Assembly (NCBI GenBank): GCA_010093485.1
Contig: MU001508.1
Coordinates: 944,051-1,008,050, forward strand
Direction: 5' to 3'
From: Karstenula rhodostoma CBS 690.94
Taxonomy: Eukaryota > Ascomycota > Dothideomycetes > Pleosporales > Didymosphaeriaceae
Length of the DNA stretch: 64,000 bases
In this document: one piece after another, positions 24,737 through 38,800 of the stretch
Position numbering within the stretch: the first letter of the stretch is position 1
How the letters are laid out: each line of letters opens with the position of its first letter
Program-made: the position numbers and the translations under genes
The notes under the pieces: model-generated
Told to the model about the DNA's origin: nothing
Seen by the model: only the letters and a program-made list of their open reading frames with translations
The model's database searches: none

Positions 24737-27700
24737 ATAATAATTAATATACTTATAGGTATAATATATATAATAATAGTAATAGGCTTTAGTATTAGTT
24801 TTAAATAACTACCTCTAAAAGTTATAAATATTATCTATATACTAGAAGGGATAATAAAGTATAAGCTTAATATAATAAAAATAGGCTAAATCTAATATAG
24901 AAAAGTATTATAGATAATAAAATAGAATATATAGTTTAGCCCTAGATTACCTAAAGGGGATCTTACTCTTATAATTAAAATATAAAAGGAAATTAATATA
25001 GTAGAGGCTATTAAATATAGATAGGTATTCCTTATATCTTTAGAGTATTAACTTTCTATTCTAGAATAGAGTACTATTAGAATTAAACTCTTCCTTATTT
25101 ATTTATTAGATTTAATAAAAAAAGAATATAGTAGACTATACTTTTTTAGGCTAGTAATTAATACTTATTATAACCTATATAGACTATATAAGTAGAAGGC
25201 TAAATAGTATATATATAACTTCTTAGATTAAATAGTCTTTTTCCCTAATTATTTTATTTATAAGCTTAAATATAAATAAAGTAAGAGTATAATCTTTACT
25301 TAGATAGAGAAGAATACATATTATAAGGTTTATATAGGAAATAGTATATTTTTTAGTTTTTAAGGTATATATACTAATATACTAAGCTATACTAGCTATA
25401 CTAGTATAGACTTAGATATTAGTATTAGCCCTCTAGCCTAATATTAATATAGGATAGAAAGGATTAAATTATATATAATTATAAATAGGTTTAAAGTGTC
25501 TATATTACTTTCTAGGGGGAATAATAAAAGTAGGGTATAAATAAGTAGACTAAGGAGCCCTAAACCTATAAGTTTCCTCTCCTATAATAGTATTCTTCTA
25601 AAGATAGTAACTAGAAATATATTAGTATATATAATATTAGATAAGAATTAATAATAGTTTCTAGTTATTAAACTTTATTTCTATAAAAGGAAGTAATAAT
25701 AGTATTATAATATTAATTAGAATAATAGTACTATTAGATTATATTAATTTAGAATAAATTACTAAAATAGTATTAGACTAGTATTAGGCTAGGTATTTAA
25801 TATTAGCCTCTATAGCTAAAGGGCCTAATTCTAGATCTAGATCTAAAGTATTACTAATATAGTAAAGCCTATAGTTATAGATACTTCTATACCCCTACTA
25901 TTTATAGTAATCCTAGGAGTTCTAGATATTAAGAAAAGGGATAAGAATATACTTTTTAAATATAATAAATTAAATATAGAAATAGTAAGCTATAATATAA
26001 GGATATTCTTTTAGAAAGTTCTAAATAAGTCTTCTTTATATATTTAAGGTTATTACCTACTACTCCTTAAATTATAGTATAAACTAGAGGAGATTATACT
26101 AAAAGTTATTAGTAATAGAAAAAGTAATAAATAAGGTAGGGCTTTTTAATTACTTAATCTAAAAAGTATTAGGTAGGTATTAGGTAGTTAAGGTTATAAT
26201 AACTTACTATAGTATTAAGCTTCTTATCTTTTTATTACTAGTATAGCTATATTCCCTAGAGCTAGGCGCCTATATAAATAATAGAGTTAATTAGTAATAC
26301 TCCTTAATTAGGCCCTAAAAAGGTAATTTAAATATTCTTAGCCTATAATAGAAGATTATTAATACCTTATTTAGCTATAAAACTAGTCTATATTATAGAT
26401 ACCTTCTATATTATTATATTAAATAGAGTAAATTAAAATTAAGAATAGTAAGTAAAATATTTATCTTTATAATAAAGAAGGTAATATATATAGATAATAA
26501 AATTAACTTCTTATAAATAAGGCTTATTATAATTACCTATACTAGTAGGATATAGTAAAAGGAATATAAGACTTAGATAGTAAATACTTCTAGTAAACTT
26601 AGTAATTAGTATTAAGTAAATAGCTCTTATAGAGAGGTAAATATAACTAGTATAAAAATAAATTTAGTTCTAAAGAGATTTAAACTTAAGGATAGCTATA
26701 TTTAAATTAGATATAATTAAAACCTCTAGAGGCTTATTCTTATTCTTATATATATTATCCTTAGTACTAGCCTTTTTATTACTATTATATATACTCTTAC
26801 CTCCTCCTTATATAAAAGTAGTACTAGGTAGTATATTATTTATATTTAAAGAATAAGACTACTAGCTAAAAAAGATATTAGGTATAGTATTAGTTATTTA
26901 ACTAGAACTAGAGTCTTTAAAATTAAGGTAAAAAACCTCTAATTACTATTTAATAGAACTATTAATAGGAAGAGATATAAGAGTTTTATAATTAATAGTA
27001 ATATTTTAATAGCTAGAATAATAGGTAACTAGGAATAAAAGCTACTACTATATAATAGAATAGTATATATAGTAGTCTTTTTTAAATTAGTAATTAATCT
27101 AATCTAGGTTATCCTCTTTAGTCTAGGTAAGTTTTAGGATAATAATCTTAACCTCTTAAGAAAACTATAAAAGTTAAGAAAAAGGTATTACTATATTAAT
27201 AGTAAAGTTATAAATATAGCTATAATAATAGTATTAGGCCCCCCTATAGATATATATCTCTATAGTAATCTAGACCTAAGTAAGTAGATATTCTTTTATA
27301 TTAGTAAAAGGTAGTAATAATAAAAATAGAGGCTCTAGATTTATATTATTCCTACTTTTATATAATAGAATAAAATCTAGTCTATTATTCTTTATCTAAT
27401 TCTAATAGTAGTTATTATACTCTCTCTAGATAATATAGAGGTTAAACTACTAGTAATTATAAATAGAGTAAGTACTTATTTAAATATTCTTAAACTCCTA
27501 ATAAAATATTAATATATAGTTTAATTCTTTAGATAAAAGTATAGGTTCCTATAAATAGTCTAGATTTATAAAATCTAAAAGTTACTAAATAAAAAAATTC
27601 TACTAATATATTTAGTCTTTAGTAATTATAAAGTCCTCTATAAAGAGGTCCCTATTACTAAATTTATCCCTACTATTTTTATTACTATAATTAGGTATAG

Positions 27701-29459
27701 AACTATTAGAGGAGGTAAAGTCTAATACCTTATTTAATATCTATAAATCTAGAGATATAGAAGTAGGCTAAATAGATATTTATACTATTATAAATTAAAT
27801 AGATTTTATATCTAAATCCTCTATATATAATAGTAAAGGAGTATATAGTATTAATTATATTATATTTAGTCTAGGAGAGGATATTAGAAGAGGGATCTAA
27901 TAGGCCTTATATAATAAATAATAGCTATTTTAAGATAACCTTTATAGGGTTAGTCTTATTAGGGTAAAGAGCTATAAAAGACTTAGTAAAGATAATAGAG
28001 TATAAGGTATAAAATATAGTTAAGTTATAGTATTAGTAGGCCTACTAATAATATAATATTTAAAAAGAGGTATAATAGGAGTTAGTAAAGAATATTTTTA
28101 TTTATAATATATATAGTATTTCTTTAGTTTTCTATTTATAAAAATATTAAGAACTAGATTAAATAGATAACTATATTTATAGTAAAGTAGTATAGATTTT
28201 TAGTCTACTATTACTAATTAATAGAGAGATAGTATATAGCTAGAATAGGTAATATAATATAAAAATACGTTTATAAAATAGATATTAGTCTAGATATTAG
28301 GTAAGAATATATATAAAAAAAAAGAGGTAGGGTATAATTAATCTATTTTAAAAGTTTATTTTATACTAATTTAGAAATATAATCTATTATAGAAGAAAAT
28401 ACTTTTATTTACTATTATCTATATAATCTTAAAAGAAGGGGAGAATAATATTTTCTATAATAGACTTAAATTATTTAGCCTTATAAAAATACTACTTAGC
28501 CTATTCCTAGAGCTCTAGAATCTTATAAAAGAGGATATACTCTTAGTTAGAATTATTAAAATACTCCTTATACTACTAATACTATCCTATAATAATTATA
28601 TAATACTTAAGAAAGGTATACTAATAAGGAAGTAAGGTATTATAAAGAGAGTATTATATAGTATCTATAATAGAATATAGTAGGTTAGCTAGTAAAGATA
28701 TATAGAATAATAGTATACTTTTTAATATAGAAGGATATAGTATTATAACTTTAGAATAGGTAAATTTAGGGGGTAATAGTACCTATAAATCCCTATTAAT
28801 ATTAGTTAAAATAATAATAAAAAGGGATATTTATACTTTATTTTATTTATTATAGCTATAATATTATTTTAGATAAGTATATTTATATTATATATAATAG
28901 GCGCTTTAGTACTAAAAGGACTTCTACTCTATTAGAAGGTATTAGAAAGTATTATAGAAATAAAGGATATAGATAGTATTTTATAGGTATAAAATATCTT
29001 AGAGAATATTAAAATAGATAAAAGAGATAATATAAAACTATTAAAAGTATTATTAAAGTTAAATATTATAATAATATTATAGTAAAAAAATAGATAAGGG
29101 ATAAAGTTAAATTAAGTTAAAAAGGAGATTTTAAGTTTTTAAAGTATTAGTTAGTATTAGGCTAGACTAATACCTAAAGAAGGATTATATACTAGGTAAA
29201 TATTTAGAAATATATAACTAAATTTAATATTTTATAGCTAGAGTAGTTATAGATAATATATTAGTTATATTAGTATTTAGGGAAATATTATTATATTATA
29301 TTTTAAGGACTAATTAGAATATATAAAATACCTTTTTTTAGCTAATAGGAAGTCTAAAATCCTCTATCCTAATTAGGTAATATATAGCCCTAAAGTTTAG
29401 CTAATTATATAGAAGCTCTACTATAATAGTTTACTTCCTTACTTCGTTTATTATAAATA
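24737..29459. repeat. Repeat unit B' (second copy)
   Basis: Second tandem copy of B, ending TTATAAATA near 29459, after which the gypsy gag remnant starts. Differences from B are transitions as far as I compared. Confidence 0.78.
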
Positions 29460-29479
29460 ATAAAGTACTAAGCTCGCTA

Positions 29480-32400
29480 GAGTAAATACCTATCCTCTAA
29501 GATTCTAGACCTTAATAAGTTTAATAGTAATAAGACTTAGTTTAAGCTATAGTTCTATTTACTAGAGGTTAAGATTAAGTCTAATATAGACTATTTTTAG
29601 TAAGATACTTCTAAAAAATATACTATAGCTATTACTAATTATATTAATATATAACTAGAAGGCTATACCTTTAAAATTTTTAATATTTAAAAATAATAGT
29701 AATTAACTATATCTCTTATAGGTCTATATAACTACTTCTAAGCTATATTTATACTACTAAACTAGGATATTAATATCTATACTAACCTCTAAAAGATAAT
29801 ACTTCTACTTAAAAAAGATATAAACTTATTTATTATATAGTATAATATATTTATAAACTAGGCTAAGTTTTATCCTAATAATTCTAAAGAGATACTCTAT
29901 AAGAAGTTCTATATAAAGTTTACTAACTAGTTTACTTAGAATACTATTAATCCTATTATAAACTATAATAAATTTTATATTATTATCTATAAACTATATA
30001 AAGCCTATAAGTATAACTATTAAACTAACTAGAACTAATTTACTCTCTCTATCCTATACTATTATAAGGAGTTTTTATTATAAATAGTTACTTTAGCCCT
30101 TTATTATACTATAGAACTACTTAAAGATACTATAGTAGAATTAGCTCTAAAATACTAATTTACTAACCCTAGATATAGGTACTCTAAAGAGTAGTATTAT
30201 AAGAATTAGATATATTATAACTATCTCTCTAAAAACTATATCTACTATAATTACCTTATTAAACTTTATAATAGGTATACTATTACTATTATTATAAAGA
30301 TTTAAGAAAAGAATAAGGCTTATTTCTTTTTAAAATTTAGTAATAAATATACCTTTAATAAAGACTCTAAGTTAGACTTTAAGTTAGAAAACTAGAGGTA
30401 CTAGTTAACTCTAGGCTAGTGCCCCTAATAGGAGTAATAGGTATAAAACTAATTAACCTATAAAAGCTAGTATTCTACCCTAAAAAGTATTATACTAACT
30501 CTAAAGGTATTTAAATTCCTAACTTATTTAGGGGAATACCTTTTATACTTTTTATAATATTCTAAAATAATAAATATAAGATTTATATATATAGTCTTAT
30601 TAATTCTAGTATATTTATATATAATCTTGTTACCTTATAGCTAGAGAAAGTACTAAGGTACTAACTTAGTATTAAGTTAATATAGCTTAAATACCTAATC
30701 CCTCTTAAGAGTTTTACTAGTAAAAAGGCTACCTTAGTTAATTACTACTTTTAAGTAATACTTAATATTAATAGATATTCTATAACTATATAGTTTATTC
30801 TATATAAAATAAGAGACTATAACTTTATTATAGAATAAAAATTTTTTAAGGATACTAAGATACTAATTAATTATTATAATTAGTACTTAATATAACTAGA
30901 TAATATATTATTATAGATTATTACTTTATTTATAGTACTATACTACCTACTTCTACTAGTTAATAAAGAATACTAGTTTAATACTAACTAATAGGATACT
31001 AACTTTAAGAAGGAGAATATTTAATTTTAATAAGTATAATTACTCTATAGGGAATACTCCCCTATAAAGGAGTTTAAAATCCCTATAGAACCTATAATAT
31101 TATCTATCTCTCTAGTATAGACTATCCTCTAAAACTATAGTAATTATTAACTACTTTTAGTAGAGCCTATTCTAGATAAGGATTTTATTATAGTATACTA
31201 TATATCTTTAGATAAGAATAATAATAAAACTAAACTACTAGAGTTTAAGAATAAAAGTTAGTAATTAGCTAAGTCTAGTATTAAGGATAATACCCTAGTA
31301 TATAAATATAGTAATAAGTTACTATATAATAATAAATTATTACTAGGGGAATTAATTATCTCTACTAAGCCTAATTCTACTAGAGATCTTAGTAAATAAG
31401 CTACTAAGAAACTCTTATAAGAGCTAAGAATTAAATTAAAAAACTATCTAAAAAACTAAATTATTACTACCTTTTACCCTATAGAATAGCTTTAATATAA
31501 GGAAGATTTATATAAGATAAATAAAGTACTATTTAATTTAAGGCTATTACCTCTAGAGAAACCCCTTAAGTATTAAATACTAATAAGGAAATAGCTCTTT
31601 AAGGCTAGTATTAATATTTTAACTATCTCTACTATAGTATTTATAATTAGTATATAAAATATAGAGATTAGCTCTATTAGTTAATATAAGTTACTTAAAC
31701 TTATAGAAACTAAGTATTATAAAAAGGAAGCTATAGCTAATTCTTTAGAAAAGTCTTAAAAATAGCTATTAGTAGAACTTAAAGCTAAGCTTCCCTACTA
31801 TAGATAGGTAGGGATAAATATTTCTTACTTTAGTAAATAAAAGATAAATATTTTACCCCTATAATAAGAAGGTATTAATTATAATATTATTTTTACTAAA
31901 AATATTAGTATTTTAAAGACCTCCCTACTATATTCTATATTTCTTAATAAGCTAGAATTACTATACCTATATATTTAAGATATAGTAAAGAAAGGATTTA
32001 TCTTCCTTAATAATACTAGCTTTACCTCCCCTATCTTATATATAAAGAAGTCTAAAGAGGGGTAGTATTTTTATATTAATTATAGAAGGCTTAATAGTAT
32101 TACTAAAAAGGATATTACTTTTATACTATTACTAGAGGAAACTCTTATATACCTATCTAGGGTATATATATTTACTAAACTAGATCTATAATAAGCCTTT
32201 TACTATATATAATTTACTAAATATACCTTTAACCTCTTTATATTTTAAACTTAATATAATAACTTTAAGTATAATATTCTTCTTTTTAGTATAACTAATA
32301 GACTAGTATTATTCTAATATTTTATTAATATAATTCTAATTAATATAATTAACTTAATTTATATAGTTTATATTAATAATATTCTTATCTACTCTAAGGA

Positions 32401-34900
32401 CCCCCTAGAGTATAAAACTTATATATCTAAAATTATTAAATAGTTAAAAAAGTACTACCTTTATTATAATATTAAGAAAAGTAAATTTACTATTTAAGAA
32501 ATTAAATTCTTAGACTTTATTATTACTACTAATAGGATCTATAAGGACTCTAAGAAGAAAACTATAATATAGAACTAAAAAGAGCCTATTAGCCTCTATA
32601 CTTTCTAATTTTTTTTAGAATTCTATAACTATTATTAGACTTACCTTAAAAACTATAGATACGTTATTTAACCCCTTACTAAGCTAACTAAAAAAGGTAT
32701 CTAGTATAAGTTTAAAAATAAGAAATATACTACTTTTTAAACTATAAAGGATCTTTTTTATTTAGATAATTTTATTATATAGTACTCCCCCTACTATAAA
32801 ATATAGATAGAGACTAATACTAGTAATAATATTATTATAAAAGCTATCTTATAAATATAAAATAATAGAACCTAAAAACCTTTTAGTTTCTACTTATATA
32901 AAATAAAACTAATAGAGATAAATTATAATATTTATAATAAGAAAATATTTATTATTATAGGTAAGTTATATATATAGTATACCTAGCTTATTAGTCTATA
33001 GTTAGAAGAGCTATTTACTATTATTATAGACTATTATATACTTAAATACTTCTCTATAAAGTAAAAACTTATACTCTACTAGACTTATTAGTTAGAAGTA
33101 TTATTTTAGTATAACTATATAATTATATTTTACTTTAGATCTATAAATATTATAGCTAATATACTATTATAGAAATAGAAAGAACTAGTTATATAAAAAA
33201 TAAAAGCTAAGTTAGTCTATATAATATACTTCTTTCTCTAATAATAGGATATTACTAATAATAATACTAATAATAAGGACTATAAAATAGTAGTATTAAT
33301 TACTACTACTAAGCTAAACTAGTAAAGTAGAGAGGCTAAATTATAAAACTCTCCTATTATACTAGTAGACTACCTATTTAAAGTAAATTATACTAATCTA
33401 ACCTTAAAACTACTTTAAAAGGCTATTTCTAAACTAAATAGTAAATATAATAGAATACCTTTTAGACTTCTTTTATACTAAAACTACCTAGTTATCCCTA
33501 AAACTAATTAGTTTTAAATAATTTTTATTAATATAGTTTACTCCTACTAGATAACTATATACTCTAGTACTAAAAAGACTTATAAACTTATTTAGGAATT
33601 ATACTATTAGAGCTATATATATATAGATATTAAATAGTTTATATAAAATTATAAGATTTACTACTAGACTAAGTCCCCTTATAATAAAAAGCTAGGCCTA
33701 TTCTAATTATTATCTATTCTAGAGGCTATATAGTAAGATATTTCTATAAACTTTAAAAACTTTTTACTAAACTAAAAGGGCTTTAATAATATTATAGTTT
33801 ATATATACTATTTAAGTAAATATACCTTTTTACTACTATACTATAAGATAATTACTATAAAATAGACTACCTCCTTTTACTACTAGTATATCTAGAAAAT
33901 CTTTAATATCCCTAAATCTATTATATTAGATTAAGGGTTATAATTTACTTCTAATTTTACTAGTAAACTATATTACCTTATAGGTATATAGTAGAAATTT
34001 ATATCTATAGATTATATCTAAATAAATAGCTAAATTAAGATATATAATAAGTATATTAATTAGTATCTTTATCTATTTATTAATAAATTTTAAAATAACT
34101 AGTTAAATCTACTCCTTTTAATAGACTAGGTATAAGTCTCTTTACTTAATAAATCTACTAGTTTCTCTTTATATAAAATTAAGTTTAGCTATAAAGCTAA
34201 AGTCTTTTAGAACTAAAAGAATAGAATTAGGTTATCTAAGGACTCCCCTAATAATATTAGTTCTAAGTAAGCCTATAAGTTTATTACTACTTACCTTAAA
34301 GCTATTACTTAGGTCTATAACTAGGCCTATTAGAACCTTATTATAGTATAAGATTTAATAGTAAAATAAGCTAATAAATATTACTAATTATCTAACTTTA
34401 TTATTAGTAACTTTATCTATATTACCCTAAAAGGCTTTTTAATATTATATTCCTTTATTAAGCTTAATAAGTAAATATATAGTCTATACTATATTATAGA
34501 AATAAAAGGATTATTCTATAAACTTAAATTACTATTATATATAAAAGTTTATCTAGTATTTTATATAGACTATTTTTAGAAAGTACCTAATAACTTATTT
34601 CCTAGATAATACTAACTATAGAAACTACTAATTAAAATTAATAATACCCTTAAGTAGAAGGTATTACTTATTTATAATAGCTAACTAAGCTAGGGAAAAC
34701 TCTAGTACTAAGTAATATAGTAAAACTATAACCTAGATAATATATAGTATTTAGTATCTAACTTTAGAAATACTCTAAAGCTAATAGGTAACTTTTATAA
34801 TACTAATCCTTAAGTAGTTAGGCCCTCTAAGTACCTAAATACTTAGAAGAAAGCTATCCTTAATAAAGTATTTTTAGATAGTAATCCTAAAGATAATATA
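29480..34900 (+). pseudogene. gag-pol remnant of the gypsy chromovirus
   Basis: Reading stops as mutated Gln/Trp codons, the forward strand gives a gag-like helical region (about 29.5-30.6 kb); reverse transcriptase with KGFI (about 31.99 kb), FTKLDL (about 32.17 kb) and the catalytic site at 32369-32392; RNase H (about 32.75-33.2 kb); integrase core with a DISINF motif near 33.74 kb followed by an SKYTF stretch; and a chromodomain-like end (NLDNI...SNFRNTLKLIGNFYNTNP) at about 34.70-34.83 kb. The order is that of Ty3/gypsy chromoviruses. It is full of TAA/TAG codons, and catalytic Asp codons are changed to Asn by G-to-A, so it is inactive. Confidence 0.85.
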
Positions 34901-35411
34901 TCTATTAAGATAGGTAGTTAATAAAAGGTTATCTAAAAATAAGCTAATTAATATAGTAGCTTAATTTAAATAGCCTATTTAGTATTTATAAGATATATTT
35001 ACCTTATATTTCTTAATACTATAAAGGATTAAGCTTTATATATTAAATACTTTAAGCCTTTAACTATAATAAGGAATTTAAAATTTTAAACTAGATCTTA
35101 ACCTCTCTTTATAGGATTAGGGAATCCTATATAATATATATATAATAGTATATAGTTAACTACTTAAAAAAATTCTAAATAAAGGTATTTTTATATAAGA
35201 AATTATAGAGCCCTATATAATTATACTAGAGTAGAATACTCTAATCTAGTCTATAACTATATAAGTTTAATAAGAAATTTTTTAAAAATATAAAGGATAT
35301 TTTTTTTATTTTTTTTATTTTTTTCTCTCTAAATTAATTTATTCTTTTCTTTTTTTTTATAGATATAGGTATTCTTATAGTTCTTAGAGACTATTAAAAC
35401 CCTAGATTATA

Positions 35412-35426
35412 CTTAAAAGGGGATAG
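35412..35426 (+). promoter_or_regulatory. Polypurine tract before the 3' LTR
   Basis: CTTAAAAGGGGATAG ends exactly where the 3' LTR begins (35427), the position where plus-strand DNA synthesis of an LTR element is primed. Confidence 0.75.
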
Positions 35427-35672
35427 TATAAGGGTTAATTTAATCTAAGGTTAAATCCCCTTATAGAATATTTATTTATCTTTAAGCTTAGGCCTTATCT
35501 AGTAGCCTATATATAGATTAGTTAGTAGATCTTAAATATCTAGTATATAGAGAGTCCCTTCTTAGAATCCTCTCTATCTTAGTATCTTAAGTTTAGTCTT
35601 AATTTATATAGTTTCTTCTATCTATCTAATTCTAAGAGTATTTACTCTATTTAGCTATATCCTAGCCTTATA
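35427..35672 (+). repeat. 3' LTR of the gypsy element
   Basis: 246 bp, TATAAGG...CCTTATA, followed by the target duplication TTAAC (35673-35677). Slightly less mutated than the 5' copy (for example AAGGTTAAATCCCC here against AAATTAAATCCC there). Confidence 0.88.
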
Positions 35673-35815
35673 TTAACTATTTAAAAATAGTTTAATTATA
35701 GGCTAATAATATCTATAAATATTATATTAATTATTTAAAAGTAGTTTAATTATAGGCTAGTAATACCTATAAATACTATATTAACTATCTAAAAATATAA
35801 TAATTATAAATTATT
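35673..35815. repeat. 54-bp tandem repeat, right part
   Basis: Units at 35677-35730 and 35731-35784 plus a partial third copy; same unit as at 7827-7881 on the other side of the gypsy element. Confidence 0.8.
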
Positions 35816-38800
35816 ACTTACTAATAAATTCTTATATACTAAATAAGGGCTATATTACTAGCTAAATTATTAATTAAATTACTAGTTATATTATTTAAGT
35901 ATTTATATTACTTAAATTCCCCTCCTAAGTAAGAGGGGTTACTTAAATTACTCTACTATATATTTTTAATAATTTATATTACTTTATATTATTCCTATAT
36001 ATACCGTGTTTTTATCTAAACTTTCTCTAATTACTAATAATAATACTAGTCTTAATTAGAATTATAGATTTAGTTAGCTATATTTTTCTATCTAATTCTA
36101 CTAATACTTATAAGCTATAATATACTATTATAATAATAATAATAATACTTATAGTAACTACTAATATTAAGATATATATATATCTAGCCTATATACCTTA
36201 TAATAAAGAAATACTATATACCCTATTAGATATTACTACTATCTATAAGAGAAAAAAAAACTATATACTATTATCTATATATACTACTAGCCTTAATATA
36301 ATACCTATCTCTAGAGTTAATAGTATACTTAATAATAATAAGGTATAAAATTTATCTAGTACTTATCTCCCTTATTTATACTTCTACTTATTCTATATTT
36401 TATATATATACTTAAATAAGTTTTATAATTTTATAGTCTACTTTTAGTAATAATAGAAAAAGCTCTTTATAAGTAAAGAATCTATTAAGTCTAAGTTACC
36501 TTCCCCTTTAATAATATAGTTCTATATATCTTTAGCCTTATTAGCTATAGCTCTATATCCTGGGGTAACTAAGCTCTTAAGAAGGGATTAAAAGAAGACT
36601 AGTATAAGAAATTCTAGAAGACTACCTTCTACTAGTAATTAATACTCTAAGACCTTAAAATAATTATCTATAATCTAAATATAGATAGCTAGATAATCTT
36701 TTAATAGATACTTAACTACTTTAACTTTTATAAAGTTATTATATATTTAACTATTAATAATAAACTAGGCTAGAGACGCTATAGTAATAGATATAGTAAG
36801 AAAAGATAAGGGTATTTAATACTTAATAAGGCCTAATAAATATAGTATATAGTATAGAGATAATAAAAGTAGTAAATAATAGATAATTATATTATATAAT
36901 ACTATATAGAGGATAGTATAGCTTCTTACCTATTATTCTATTATTAAGGTAACTAACTAATTAATAATAGTACTAATATTTAATACTAGTAGCTAACTAA
37001 CTTACTCTAAATTATAAGTACCCTATAACTACTTAGTATATATCTAATTTAGATCTAATTATAAAAGATATATATACCTAGCCTAGCCTTTATATAGGTA
37101 AAAGCCCGCTAGAGGAGAATAATCTATAACCTTTAAACTATTTAAAATATTTATATTTTAGTACTCTACTAAGTTCCTTTATTAAGTTTTACTATAGCTT
37201 ACCTAAGCTTATAAAGTATTATATTTAATATTACTTAAATTTATAATTTATTTATATAATACTTATATTTAATATTATTAAGTTAACTTATAAAGGACTA
37301 TAAAAGTTTTTAATACTAATTATTAATTTATAGATATCTATATTAGTATCTTTAATAAATAGTTATTATTAAAATACTTAATTAGTATAAATTTATATTT
37401 AATACTTTAGATTAGGTACTTTATATATTAGATAATAGGCTTAAGTATATATTTAGTAAGTAGTATATAAAAATTCTATATATATAATATCTACTAATAT
37501 ATATTAAAATTAATAGTTTAAAGATTTATTAATTTAGAGTTTTTTTCTATTATTATATAGTTATAAGGTATATTTATTATAATTTACTAAAAATTTTTAT
37601 AATAAAATAAAATATATTTTATATTTTTAACTTTCCTTATATATTTATATATAAATATTAATTATTAATATATAAGTATAATTATATAGTTAGTAATATA
37701 GCCCTATATAGTTTTAAATATAGAATTTAATACTTAATAGGTAATTTTACTAATAATAATATTATTAGTAAGCTAATAAATATTATTCTAATTTTTATAA
37801 AAACTTATAAGATATTTATATAAATATAAAAAATTATTATTAATAGTATCTAGTTATTATTTAATATAGGTATATATACTTTTAACTTTTAATATTACTA
37901 TTAATCTATAGTATAGATAATAGTTTATATAATAGCTAAGTAAGATATTTATATAGTTATTTAGCTAGATTTTATATAAATATTACTCTATATATAGGGA
38001 TATAGATTTAATACTTTAAAAATAATTTTTAAAGATCTTAGTAATCTCTATATTAAGTATTTAATAATATATTTTTATAAAGTTCTTAGTCTTTAATATA
38101 TTAATCTAGTTAGTACTATTATAATATTAATTAAACTTCTTTATATATATAGTATATATATAAGTCTATACTAATTTATTTATATACTATTAATAGAGTA
38201 AGTATAGAATATTTAAGAAATTTAATATAATAATATTAATAATAGTAAGGTTTCTATTTATAATAATAATCTTTAACTAGACTTTAAATTTATTAAATAG
38301 TTTTTTTAACTAGCTAAAAATAAGGTTATAGGCTCCTTTATTATATATTAATATAAAGTATATACTAAAATATACTATATAATTACTATTATTAAAACTA
38401 ATAATATTAAATAATAGTTAGTTATATTTATTTATTTTAAAGGTATAATTAATAAGAAGAGTATTTAATATTTATATAAAGGCTTACTAATAATATAAAT
38501 AAATAAAAAAAAAATAAGTAATATAATTATTAATATTAAATTTATATTTAGAAAACTATAAGTAGAAATTCTAGTATTAAAAGTTTAGCTAAAATAAAAT
38601 AATACTAGTTAAAAATAGTAATATATTAACTATACTAAATATTAGTTTTAGATTTTAAGTAAATATATTAAACTTAAAGAAATTTAGTATATAATTTACT
38701 TAAAAAAATATCTCCTCTTTATTAACTTTTTCTTTAATAATTTTATTTTTATTTTTAATTATAATTCTCTATATCTATATTATAAGTATAGATTATATAT

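Larger units (their letters stand above)
7882..35672 (+). mobile_element. Ty3/gypsy LTR retrotransposon (chromovirus type), RIP-mutated, with about 21 kb of internal insertion
   Basis: Two 246-bp direct repeats (7882-8127 and 35427-35672) begin TATAAGG and end CCTTATA, the RIP-mutated forms expected from TG...CA LTR ends. A 5-bp target duplication TTAAC flanks them (7877-7881 and 35673-35677). A polypurine tract (AAAAGGGGATAG) directly precedes the 3' LTR. Gag, RT, RNase H, integrase and chromodomain remnants are contiguous at 29.5-34.9 kb. LTR to LTR is 27.8 kb, while this coding part explains about 6 kb, so the rest (8.1-29.46 kb) is inserted or duplicated material. Confidence 0.88.

Noticed and set aside
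9848..29459. Assembly artefact producing duplicate copies
   Set aside because: The copies differ at many independent transition sites, so they are separate molecules of sequence, though copy number still needs long-read support.
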